Shown piece by piece: positions 10,884-20,789 of a DNA stretch of 64,000 bases. Both the position numbers and the translations under genes were made by a program. The notes beneath the pieces are model-generated. The model was not told where the DNA came from. It was given only the letters and a program-made list of their open reading frames with translations, and ran no database searches. How positions within the stretch are numbered: position 1 is the stretch's first letter; each line of letters begins with the position of its first letter. The stretch is taken from assembly GCA_965649825.1 (NCBI GenBank), contig OZ287701.1, positions 124,001 through 188,000 on the forward strand, written 5' to 3'. The DNA comes from Penicillus capitatus. Its lineage: Eukaryota; Chlorophyta.

Positions 10884-12285
10884 GGCACAGAAATGACGGA
10901 ACAAATGCCGCTGCTATCTTAATGTCATCCATCATTCCATTCGTTTGACGGTGTGCAAGGACATCTAGACAGCAAATGACTCTATCGAGTGATGTCCTGA
11001 AGCAGAATCAAGGGCCATGTGGAGAGAAATCTGATCGGAAGGCGTCATTAGCGCCAGGAGTTCCGTGCCTTAAAACATGAGAGTGCTTTTGATGTGACAG
11101 CTGTAGAGAGTTTCTTGCAAATCACAGACACGAGCCATTCCTCCAGTGCATCCGAGTACATGACCTGACAATGGCCAGTTCGTTGTTCTCTGATGGAGGG
11201 CATTCTTAGAGGAATCCAGTCCACCAGGCAATGCTGGATACACGAAAGGCGCTTTGCAAGAAACACGTCTCTCTGTCAGGGCTTTCAGACTTGCTGACCT
11301 ATCGTTTCTTAAGGTCACTACTCTTTAGCTCACCGACTGAAGGTCTTGTAATCTTTTTTCTGGTTTGTTTACCTTCACCTTTACTCCAATCCACTGCTCC
11401 TTACAACATTAAGGATGAGCTTGGTAAACATGAAGTGTTGTTCGAAGTCAAATCGCAAGAGACTGAATTCAATGCAAGGCATCAAACACAACTAAGCCCT
11501 TGGAGGCTTTCCTTACAGTAGCAGAAACACCGACCGGTTCAGATTAACAGTGGTCGTGATGATGTTCTGGTTGAAGCTCGGAAAAAGAAAGAACAGGAAA
11601 CACCTGTAATGGGATGTACGTTTCATTGTTTTCAGTATTGATTACAGAAGTAGTACACACGTCTAGTTAACGCCCTACACAACTTGCACGACAAATTGCA
11701 TGAAATGATAGAGATCTATCTGACAAAGAGATCTTCATTGAAGGAAACCCCTTCTCAGAAGATTTCTCAGCCTTCCGGTCAGAAAGCATGATCTCCTGTT
11801 TTGCTCAGAGAAACACAAACGTTGGACTCCGGATGACGACAGAGGTTCTCCCTTTGTCGCTCACCTTGTGCACGCTTGTTTTGTGTCTCGGTCGACACAA
11901 GATCGCTTTCTCCATGACGCGACGGGAGGGCGTTTCGAACGCAGTCGTGGTTCGGATCGGGCAGTTCGACTTCCCTCGACCTCGCAGATGGTTAGAATTG
12001 ACTGTCGCGACCAAACTCGTGAATGGGATATCGGCCGCGCCTCCTTCCTTTCTCTAGACGACATCCTCTTTTCATGGCAGACACGTATGTTGTTTCCTGT
12101 TCGTTTCCGGTTCTCTGGCAAAACGTTGTTTGCGCCGACGGACACGTATGTCGTTTCATGTTCGCTTCACGTTCTCTGGCAAAAAGTTGGTTTACGTCAT
12201 CTCTTAGTAACCCTTACCTCGCAAATATGTGGCTGCGTGCTGTGAGTTTGTACGTTCCATTCGGATCAGCTGCCTGTCTGTGGCA
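10884..12285. other. Intergenic stretch, no supported gene
   Basis: About 1.4 kb between the NUP93 start and the TATA box of the secreted-protein gene. Short open frames exist on both strands but none has domain structure, codon bias or splice logic like its neighbours. Base composition is more A/T-rich than in the flanking genes. A 61-bp tandem duplication near the right end is annotated separately. Confidence 0.6.
12080..12199. repeat. Imperfect 61-bp tandem duplication upstream of the secreted-protein gene
   Basis: Two adjacent copies begin at 12080 and 12141, each starting GACACGTATGT and sharing GTTCTCTGGCAAAA about 35 bp later. They differ at roughly one base in seven. They lie 85-200 bp upstream of the TATA box, so they could carry regulatory sites for that gene. 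This role is inferred from position only. Confidence 0.7.
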
Positions 12286-12293
12286 TATAAAAG
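12286..12293 (+). promoter_or_regulatory. TATA box of the secreted Cys-rich protein gene
   Basis: TATAAAAG lies in the context GGCATATAAAAGCGCG, 90 bp before the ATG at 12383. It is the clearest canonical TATA box in the window and is absent from most of the tightly packed housekeeping genes. Confidence 0.65.
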
Positions 12294-12382
12294 CGCGTGC
12301 GTTACAGCCACAACGCTTTTCCTCGTTTACGTCGTTTGTCTTTGGTGCTGCCGAGCAAATCAGACAAAGAGTCTCGCTTACA

Positions 12383-13033
12383 ATGACGAAAACTTTGAAG
12401 ATCTCGTTGTTGTCTGCACTTTTTCTGCTGTTGGCGACCGTGCCAAGTTCGACGGCGAAGTGCTGCCCGACTCCTTTCAACTGCGACAGCTACACGTCGA
12501 ACTATGGTAGCCCAGTCGCCGATTCGTGCACTGCCACCTCGTTGAAAGCGGACGGATCGTGGAACCAGGTCAACACTGTCAAGTGTTGCTACGTGTTGGA
12601 CGAAGACACATGGTTTCAAGTAACGTGCGATAAAAACAAACAATGCGGTATCGGCGCAAGTATCACTGGCGACGCCAACGGTGGAATCCGGTTTAACGAA
12701 GAAAGCGTCGGCTTCTACTGGGGTGCGGAGACGAGTCATTACGGAAAGGATGAGATACCAGACGAGGATGGTTGGAACAAAAGCTTCGCCGACAGGCTGA
12801 AGGATGATACTTCCACTCCGCCGAATACTCTGGCTGTCAAGATTAACTATGTGAATAGTACCATTTGGTACAGGCAATCGGGCAAGGCGCCTATCGACTT
12901 CAAACTTCCATCTCCGTTTCATGGAAGACCTCTTTACGCCCATGCTCAAGTCTGGAACAGCAATTCTCTGACGCATAACAGTGGAGGTGATTGTACCTGT
13001 AATGCACTTCGGGGTGCGTTCTGGGCGACCTGA
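12383..13033 (+). CDS. Secreted cysteine-rich protein, unknown family
   Basis: Single-exon ORF of 216 residues. A classical signal peptide (MTKTLKISLLSALFLLLATVP, cleavage after SSTA) precedes a Cys-rich start (KCCPTPFNC). Later cysteines come in pairs or close spacing (VKCCYV, TCDKNKQC, GDCTCNA), suggesting disulfides in an extracellular domain. The middle contains many Gly/Trp/Tyr residues (VGFYWGAETSHYG) as in small beta-sandwich domains. I do not recognise the family. The gene stands alone, with a TATA box 90 bp upstream and imperfect repeats on both sides, unlike the packed housekeeping genes, so it may be a regulated, abundantly expressed secreted protein. Confidence 0.75.
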   Translation: MTKTLKISLLSALFLLLATVPSSTAKCCPTPFNCDSYTSNYGSPVADSCTATSLKADGSWNQVNTVKCCYVLDEDTWFQVTCDKNKQCGIGASITGDANGGIRFNEESVGFYWGAETSHYGKDEIPDEDGWNKSFADRLKDDTSTPPNTLAVKINYVNSTIWYRQSGKAPIDFKLPSPFHGRPLYAHAQVWNSNSLTHNSGGDCTCNALRGAFWAT

Positions 13034-14073
13034 ATTCAAAATTGAATTCTGTTTCGGGGGGTTACCAATTTGCAAACACGGAGGTTGTTGTTTTTTCGTT
13101 TGTGGACACGGTAGCCACGCATCGGCGTTTTCCTGGATCGTTGCGTTTGCCTGTTCACTCGGCCATGAATTTTGAAACCAAAGGGGTTTTGCTCAATCAG
13201 TCGCACGATGGTCTACTGCACTGCAAGGTTTGGCGATCGCCATTTTGTGTGTGGACACGGGACGAACATATGGGCGATTCCATGAACCGTATTTCGTCTC
13301 TCTTGTTCACTCGGCCATGAAACAATCTGGAACATTTCCATTGCGATTATGTTGTCGAACTGTGTAATGCTCAGCATCGTTGTGGACTAAAATTCTAACT
13401 CTCGTATCAAACACGGCATCAACAGACTTCGCGCTCGCTCTATGCGTTCAGTTCGTCTTCCGAGGGTTGTCAGATCATGCCTGGTAGGTATTGTCGCGTT
13501 GTCTGTTACGCCGATCTCTTTGGAGAGTGTTTTATCACAAAGATCAATACCTTTTTGGTGGCAAATAGAAAGATTCGTTTACGAATTGGGAAGAGAGCTG
13601 AATTGACTGAGGCAACGACTAGATTCTGATCATCGCCTTGGTAAACAATGTTTAAGTGGACAACATCCACAGAGACTGCCACATCTGTTTGATCACTACA
13701 AATGTAGTTTGTCGAAAAGCGTCTGTCTCGGCGCTCTCAGAACTGACCTGCCTCGTCTGACGTCACATAAGTTTCACATATTCAAAACCATTCTGTACAC
13801 AATGGCCTTTTCTAGAGCCTTTCACGACAAGCCTGCGGTCTGTGGCATGCCGGAGAAAAAAACAGAACGTCGGCAAGCAAATTGGTCATCTCAGGGCAGC
13901 TTTTTAAGACGGGCAAAGTGTATGATTATGGCTGGGATCACACGAGAAGCTCTGTCTGCAAAGTTTAATAGGTCTGTCTATCACTGTGGATGTCTTGTGC
14001 TCGATCTCAGGATGCTGCCGATAAGTTGTCCACGTTGATTGTTTCTTCTTCCATCCGCCACGGAATCCCTCAC
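13034..14073. other. Intergenic stretch with degenerate repeats
   Basis: No supported gene. Two imperfect copies of a ~80-bp unit lie at about 13093-13170 and 13245-13325. Each contains GTGTGGACACG-like sequence and ends with GTTCACTCGGCCATGAA. The rest is unremarkable A/T-richer sequence. Confidence 0.5.
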
Positions 14074-14519
14074 CTATGCCCTTTGCAGAGAGTCTTCTCG
14101 CATATCCAGAAAAGAATGCTGGAGTACCTTGACAGCACGGTGTTGGAAGGAGAAGCCGCCCTCTATTCGATCTTTTTTGTCCATATAGATGAACTGCGTC
14201 GACGTTTGAACGGCAAAGGGCGTTCTTTCTTCATCATCGATTCCGAGAATCGCGCCACGCAGGCATGTGGCCAGAGAGGACAGCAGTCGAAGCGAATCGA
14301 TGTGTGAGATGACAAGACAGCTTATCGCAGATTGTACTAACTCCTGGCAGCCTCATCGTCATACGAGTCTTGGTGAAAGATCCAGTCTGAGAAGTCGAAC
14401 AAGTCTTCCGAAACGCCGGGCTTTTTAGGAACTTTCAACGGGAGTTCTCGTTGTTGCTCCTCTCGAAGAAGACGTGGCTTCAGAGCTAGCCAAATCAAGT
14501 AGTCGAAGGAGAGAAACAT
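14074..14519 (-). CDS. Possible small two-exon gene, unknown product
   Basis: An ATG at 14519 opens a 60-residue frame (MFLSFDYLIWLALKPRLLR ... DDEAARS), and in another frame a 90-residue segment (ending at the stop 14074-14076) follows without interruption. Both have the charged/hydrophobic alternation expected of coding sequence, but I could not find a convincing splice pair joining them. An opposite-strand frame across 13990-14307 is equally open. Listed so the stretch is not lost; it may be noncoding. Confidence 0.28.
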
Positions 14520-15568
14520 CCCGAGCCGAATTCAGATGCATCACGTGCAAGCGACGACGAGCCGGCCGACAAACATAACGCATGCACGGATGAAGTCCAT
14601 GCCAGAATCAACAGATGAAGAGCACGCTGAAATAGAGGCATTGATCCAGAAGAGAGATAGCAACCCAGGATTTCCGATCAAATTCTAAATGAATACACAG
14701 AATTTCATATTCAAACGGGAATGGGACGGCTCCGACAGAGGCATCGATTAAAAAGATAAACGTAGCACTATCACAATACAAAAAATGTTACAAACGACAC
14801 GGCATGCATTTTGCTTAAACTATAGCAAACCTTTTTTAGGATGTGCTCCGACGCAATCGAACAACAAACGCGTTGACAGACAACAAGACTTGACTTGTCG
14901 TTTCTGTAGTCGGTTCTCTGAAATCTGTTTCCATCTGTTTTTGGAAAGAACCTAGTTGCACTTAAACAACTTGATTCAAGGATAGGATCTCGATGAGGTT
15001 AATTTTCATATCGATCTCGAAATATTTGGGACTTGGTGTATGTCGCACCAGCGCCTCTCGACTCCGTTCGATACAGTGTAGATGACGTTTTCATCACACC
15101 AGATGCACTTCACTCAGTGGTACATGAGAGAAGATTGCTAAGCACCACAGTTCATAGACTCCTTCATGATCTTCACAAATGCGGGCCTGGCATCAGCACT
15201 GCTCTAGTCAATCGCTGGTAGCATTCACTACGGCAGATGATGCCTTCCCCTTTCGCGGAATCGTCCATTTAGGCAGACTCATCGGGGAATGTCTCCATCT
15301 GTTCTTCATGTTGGATGATTGACTCCACAGGATAGCATCCATAACGAGTTCATCGCCCGCCGAGACGCCACGGGAGTCAGGTGATGGTCGGCGCCTTCAA
15401 AGCCGCTGTGCAGTGCAGACGTCTCGTTTCTACGCCTTGTCTCAACCGACAAGGTAGGCGGAATTGCGTACAGCCTTTCGAGGAAAAGCAAAACGTCTTG
15501 TCGGGTCGATCAGCAGCGGCGACACGTAGAGTACGCAACAGTCGTCACATCAAAACGATAGATATCTA
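14520..15568. other. Intergenic stretch downstream of BCAT, no supported gene
   Basis: About 1 kb with only short random frames. No repeats or RNA genes were recognised. Confidence 0.5.
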
Positions 15569-16969
15569 TTACGATCCATCATCGACGGGTTCGATCCAAC
15601 CGTAAGGATCGTTGACACTCTCGTTCTGCAGTTGTGTAAGCCTCTCGTAGAGACGCATACCGACAGGCGTCGGTTGACCACTCTGTCCATATTCGCGACG
15701 TTGACCACGGTACGTCAAACTCCCAACCGTCGTCAACACGACGGCAGTGCCCGTCGTGAACACCTCATCCGCCTTCATGGCCTCTTCGGCCGAGATCGGC
15801 TCTTCGACGACATCGAACCCTTCATCGCGTACCATCTGTATAACGGAACGTCGCGTCACGCCCGGCAGAATCGTCCCTTGTAACGGCGGCGTCTTGATGA
15901 CGTTGCCTTGGACGACGAAGATATTGCAGGACGACACTTCTTCAAGAAAAGTGTTCTGAACAGCATCGAGGTAGACCACATCGTCATAGCCTTGACCTTT
16001 GGCTTTCATTTGCGTCAGCAAGACCTAAAGAATGAGTGAGATGAATAGAAAAGAGTGAGATGACAAAAGGGATGACTTGTGAGTAGTTTCCGGCGCATTT
16101 GGTGCTGCCCATGCCACCAGGTGCCGCTCGATGAAAACTCTCTTCGACGATGAGATCGATGGGTTTCAATTGCCCTCCCTACAAGACACGATGCTGTCTT
16201 TTCAAAAAGTGTGACCTTAGAGTACTTTAAAGTACGCGCCGACGGCGGCGCAGTAAACAACGAACGTGTACTGCGGTGCCGGTCCGAGTCCCAGAATCGG
16301 TCCGGAGCCGAGGAGGAGGGGACGGATGTACATCGATCCTTTCCCCAAAGGCGGCACCTGTTACAGCTCAGGCGCTCATATTGATGTGACAGGTCGACAG
16401 GTCTCGATGCACCATGTCTCGATTCTTCTGCACGACTTGCTTGACGGCATCGACAAAGAACGACCGCGACACTGGCAGCATGGACATACGCAGCGCCCCC
16501 TGTTCCATTCTCTCCGCATTGGCATCAGGGCGAAACAAAACGATACGACCCTTATGTGACATCTGAGCCTTCATGCCTTCAAAAATCGCCTGTCCGTAGT
16601 TAAGCACTTGAGCACTCGGCATCATCTGAAGCGGTCCATAAGGACAGAGCTCTCCACTGTAGACCCCCTGATCATCGGCCTTGGCCAAAAACATCGTCTG
16701 CAGACACCACACAGCGCCTTTCAGATATTCCAGTTGAGGCACAATCAAACAACATGTCCAACATGATCCAGACCGAATCCGAGCTTGTCCCAATCGCGTG
16801 CCGTCTCTGCCGGCGTAGCGGCGGCAGAAAGTCGACGGACAGCCGACAGCTTCTCTATAGCTTCTGTTGGACGTCGGCATCCTCGTGCCCGTCGTGTACA
16901 CTGTCGTTGACGTGGCCTGTCCACACCCAAGTCATGAGAAAGTGCTCTCGCCAAGTGGATTGGCACCAT
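15569..16969 (-). CDS. Branched-chain amino acid aminotransferase (class IV PLP enzyme)
   Basis: Five exons (16969-16763, 16697-16413, 16357-16226, 16178-16077, 16024-15569) give 393 residues. It interconverts Leu/Ile/Val and their 2-oxo acids. The signature order is RDWDKLGFGL, LNYGQAIFEGMKAQ, VLFRPDANAERM, PPLGKGSMYIRPLLLGSG, then the PLP-lysine region (CAGNYSQVLLTQMKAKG, with the downstream K-A-K), YDDVVYLDAVQNTFLEEVSSCNIF and GTILPGVTRRSVIQM. It aligns most naturally with plant and algal BCATs. The first ~55 residues are Arg/Ser/Ala-rich, as in an organelle-targeting peptide. The ATG at 16969 is the first in frame. Intron 16076-16025 carries two ATCTCACTC motifs. Divergent from TMEM230. 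Confidence 0.92.
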
Positions 16970-17151
16970 AGACGTGACAGAGGTGGGTGCAGTAACGTAC
17001 GGCCCAATACGCAGCGCATCTGTCCGTTCGTTGTCGGTGGCCAGGAAGAAGCTATTTGGCAGAAGTACACGTCGCAAGTCTCACGAATACAAATGTCACA
17101 TCACCGTGGCGTTGGCCGAAAGATTCCGACCGACTACGTTTTCTCCAAACC

Positions 17152-17415
17152 ATGCACCGCTTCGATTCGTTCGATGTCACACCACCAGAGCGACCATGGA
17201 AGAAGATTTGTATGTCTGTTATACTGACCGTGATAGGGATAACCTTGCTCATTGGTGGATTTGACCTTCTCGCGGCCAAAGGCAACACGAATGGCATTGC
17301 CCTCTTGGTTCTGGGCGTCCTACTGTTGATACCTGGAAGCTATCACGTCCACATGGCTGTTCGAGCCTACCGTGGAGAACGGGGATACAGTTTTGAAGGC
17401 ATACCCGAAGTTTAG
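17152..17415 (+). CDS. TMEM230 (DUF872) family small membrane protein
   Basis: From the ATG at 17152 the product is 87 residues. Two membrane helices (ICMSVILTVIGITLLIGGF and GIALLVLGVLLLIPGSYHV) are followed by a conserved tail RAYRGERGYSFEGIPEV. The PGxYH ... Y-x-G-x-x-GYS-x-x-x-IP pattern is diagnostic for TMEM230/TMEM134-like proteins, which act in secretory and endosomal vesicle trafficking in animals and plants. The usual family length is ~110-120, so an upstream exon may add N-terminal residues; the frame is open 5' to about 17056 without an ATG. The stop lies only 24 bp from the GlyRS stop on the other strand. Confidence 0.8.
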   Translation: MHRFDSFDVTPPERPWKKICMSVILTVIGITLLIGGFDLLAAKGNTNGIALLVLGVLLLIPGSYHVHMAVRAYRGERGYSFEGIPEV

Positions 17416-17439
17416 ACCAAACATCATGCATGCACCGCA

Positions 17440-19662
17440 TTAAACAGACGGAAATTGGCCAAAGACGGCATCCCATGTAATCTCGCCATCTGTTAGCTTT
17501 CTCAAGATGCCTGGCACATCGGCCTTGCCTAGACGGACCTGCTTCGTCGAATCTCTCTCCCTTAGTGTGACCGTCTCATCTTCCAAAACCTAAAAGACAA
17601 ATGGCGATGCGTGGAGAAAGAGTGAGATGGTTGTTGACTTGGAAATCGACAGTGATGGCGAAGGGAATGCCGATTTCGTCGGTTCGGGCATAACGCTTGC
17701 CGACAGTGGTGCCGCCTGTATCGACGAGATTGGAGACGTGGGCAGCAGTGAGGGCCTTCGATATCTGCTCGGCCACTTCATTGAGCTCTGCCTTCTGCAC
17801 CAATGAGAACACCGTTGTCTTGACGGGAGCTACCAAGGGATTGAACCCAAACACAGATCGCTGCTCATCGCCCTGAACGAACGCGTCATAGATAGTGTGA
17901 GAAATGAGTGAGAACCTCGCGAACGTAGAAGACATGCTCGAAAAGGGCATAGACAATGCGACCGATGCCAAACGATGGCTCGATGACGCTTGGGGTGATA
18001 TTGCGCCCCGTCATGCGTCGCTTTTCTTGAACGATGTCGACCATTGAGGCATCGAGTTCGAAAGATCGTCCCTCTTCTGTGATGGTCACCTTCTCGCCAG
18101 CTTCCAACGATGCCTGTCACATCACGCACTATACAGTAGGCACAGACGGCGGCGCCGCCACCTTCATCGAGAGCAGGTCTGCATCGCAGGTGGTCAGAAG
18201 GTGATCGCAGACGATCTTGGAATCGCGTTTGAATGTCTTGCCGATTTCTTTTTTGTTCGGACGTGCCTCAATCACTTCGACTTCTCTTGGCTCTGGGAAT
18301 TTCTCTAGGGCAACTAGTTCGGCACTACTCTTCTTGGAATGAGCTTTCAAATCGTAAGCGGCCCTGTCTGCCAGTCCCACACACTCGATCCATCCGTACG
18401 ACGTTTCCACTTCGCAATCCCAGCAGTCCTCAGCGTAGTGCGCCATCTCATGCTCCAGATGCTGACGAAAACGCAGTTTTGTCATATTGATGCCGATCTT
18501 TTCCATGAAGAGGTAAGTCCGGGCCATAAAGTATGCCAACGTCTCGTTTCCGATGATGCCCTTCTCGACAGCTTCCCCAAACGAAATCCGCTTCCATTTC
18601 CGCTCTTCAGATTTCTGCAGCTCCCTTGAGAAAAGCTGCGATTCCAGCTGAGCAATGGAAGCGAATTTGGGATGCGATTTGTCACTCGGATTCACAAAAT
18701 GCTCGATCTCTGCCTGGGTAAACTCTCGCACACGAATCAGTCCAGCACGTGGAGATATCTCATTCCTATACGACTGTCCAATTTGCGCCGCCGCGAACGG
18801 AAGCTTGTTGCCATTAAAGTACAGCAAATCTCTGCACGCATCCTCTCACACATATCACACAACAATCGAAGGCAGTCGTGTACTTAAAATTGATGAAGAT
18901 TCCTTGAGCCGTTTCGGGACGGAGATAGCCAACGGTATCCCCCTTTGGTCCGATGGATGTTCGGAACATGAGGTTGAAGGGAAAGGGAGGAGAGAGATCA
19001 TTCTTCGTCTCCGGCGCCTTGACATCGAATTTCTGCATGGCCTCGGACAGTTGCTCCTGCGTGAGTTCCTCGATATAAGGCATGAGCTTCTCCGCTTCTT
19101 TGTTTCCTCCTTGTATGGCCGTTTCGAGCGTTGCCTCCAGTAAATGATCGGCACGATGGCATTCCCCTGAGAAAAGTGTGAGATCATTTGGGGAGAGAAA
19201 GTGTGAGATACCGGTCTTGAGATCCGTGACCATGAAGTCGGTGAAGCGCTCGACATGACCCGAAGCTGCGAGCACAGGCTCCGGTGTGACTGCTGGGCAT
19301 TCAACCTCGAGCATCGACTCTTCCAGAATAAAATGCTTTCGCCAGAACTGCTGAATGTTTTGTTTAATGGCACAGCCAGGCGGGCCAAAGTCATAGAATC
19401 CGGCAACGCCGCCATAGATTTTGAATGAAGGCAAGAAGAAGAGCCGACGCTCGAGGACATTGGTGAGCAATGCTCGAAACGCCTCGCGGTCTTTGGGCAG
19501 AGCCATGACGCAGTTGCCCACACGATAGGGGTCACCGATCGACAAGGGACGAAATGACGAACGCCGGAATGCCGAGGAGAATGATCGAGAGACGGGCCAT
19601 ACATGCGAAGCATTAAAACACCACCTGTCAGGCACACGTACCTGCCCAACCCACTCACGCAT
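17440..19662 (-). CDS. GARS: Glycyl-tRNA synthetase (eukaryotic alpha2 type)
   Basis: Six exons (19662-19212, 19166-18884, 18831-18162, 18113-17916, 17872-17639, 17589-17440) give 661 residues. Class II synthetase motifs follow human GARS almost block by block: FYDFGPPGCAIKQNI, FMVTDLKTGECHRADHLL, GYLRPETAQGIFINFK, KLPFAAAQIGQSYRNEISPR, LRFRQHLEHEMAHYAEDCWD, VIEPSFGIGRIVY and the C-terminal anticodon-binding domain with GKRYARTDEIGIPFAITVDFQ. Introns of 43-52 nt fall where human alignment needs removal, which makes this the best calibration gene for splice rules in the window. A 52-residue leader (MREWVGQVRVPDRW...) precedes a second in-frame ATG at 19506 (MALPKDREAF), suggesting organellar and cytosolic forms from one gene. 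Confidence 0.95.
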
Positions 19663-20086
19663 CGCCCCCTCTTACTCGACAGCATCAGGTATTCCACGCA
19701 TGCTTTGGCATCCGTTGTTCGAAATCTCACTCTATTTACATGTATAGCCATTGATGCTCATGCAGCGAAAGGTATCGGCTGCGCGTTATGACTGATGACA
19801 CTTTTCATGTGCTCTTTATGATGTGTTAAGATCGTCCACAACAGATAGGGTCTGCCGTTTGTATTCAAATTCCATCCCATCCAAATACTTTATACGGTAT
19901 CTAGGAGTGTTCACATAGATTGCATATCCACCCCCTCTGCAGATTCGCATCGCCCCATGGAAATATCTTTTCTCGTGCTATGAGCTACGGCACGGGAACA
20001 GTGTGGGTCAGGATGCGTCAACTGCCCCCTCCCGTGGCCAGTCCTCGGCAAACATTCTGTCAAAAGCATTTCTGGCATCATGCATG
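19663..20086. other. Intergenic stretch, no supported gene
   Basis: About 420 bp upstream of GlyRS. No domain-bearing frame, repeat or RNA gene was recognised. Confidence 0.5.
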
Positions 20087-20563
20087 TCAGCTATAACCCT
20101 CTTCTAAATTCCCCTCTCCCATAACCACATCAACGGCAATATGAAACAGAAATGGCGGCTCGTACTTAACATCCAAAGCGAAGAACGATCGCGTCGTCAA
20201 ACACGCCTGTGTCATGATCGTCAAAATGAAGGCGACAGCAATGCGGTAGGATAGGAAAACGACGAGACCTGCTGACGCTTCAACCGGCATTCTATGGAAG
20301 AGATGGATGGATGGTCATGCCGACACCATGACAACAACAATAAGACCAAATAGCAAACAATACTCCCGATCGGTCGAATTGGCATGCGAATTGATAGAGG
20401 GAACGACGGACGACATATTTTCATGGCTTGAAGGTATGAAGGCCCATGGGTCAGCCTCCGTTGAAGGACGCCTAGAATTCTTTTTCCAATTCGTCATCTG
20501 TCGTCCCCCACTCCTAGGTCTGTCTAGTGCACAAAACAATACAATGACCACAACAGCATGCAT
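20087..20563 (-). CDS. Possible small membrane protein, unknown
   Basis: Two overlapping frames on this strand could be joined by a ~33-nt intron near 20310-20280. One opens with ATG at 20563 (MHAVVVIVLFCALDRPRS) and ends in a hydrophobic LLFGLIVVVMV. The next (MPVEASAGLVVFLSYRIAVAFILTIM) continues with another helix and stops at 20087. The joined product would be ~145 residues with two or three membrane helices. Hydrophobicity supports it, but there is no family match, the intron would be very short and the opposite strand is also partly open. Confidence 0.3.
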
Positions 20564-20789
20564 CTGCCCGTGTTTATTTTTCGAAAAAATAGCTAAGCAA
20601 GCGAGAGTAGATCACAAACGGGCGCTGGTCATTCGTAGGACGCTACCACCGAGGGGAGAACAAAAACCAAAACACAAGAGCCATGCTATCTCATCGAAGA
20701 GACATGGTTGATATCTCTCACAAGATGAATGCTATAAAAAGACGTATGTATGTCACCGTCGTCACTTTCGGTGTTTAGATGCATCATCG

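Noticed and set aside
11231-11521. 97-codon ORF with hydrophobic middle
   Set aside because: No signal peptide logic, no homology, isolated in A/T-rich intergenic DNA; likely chance.
15585-15605. GGTTCGATCC-like box considered as a tRNA T-arm
   Set aside because: It is the coding end of BCAT (IEPVDDGS) and no cloverleaf can be built around it.
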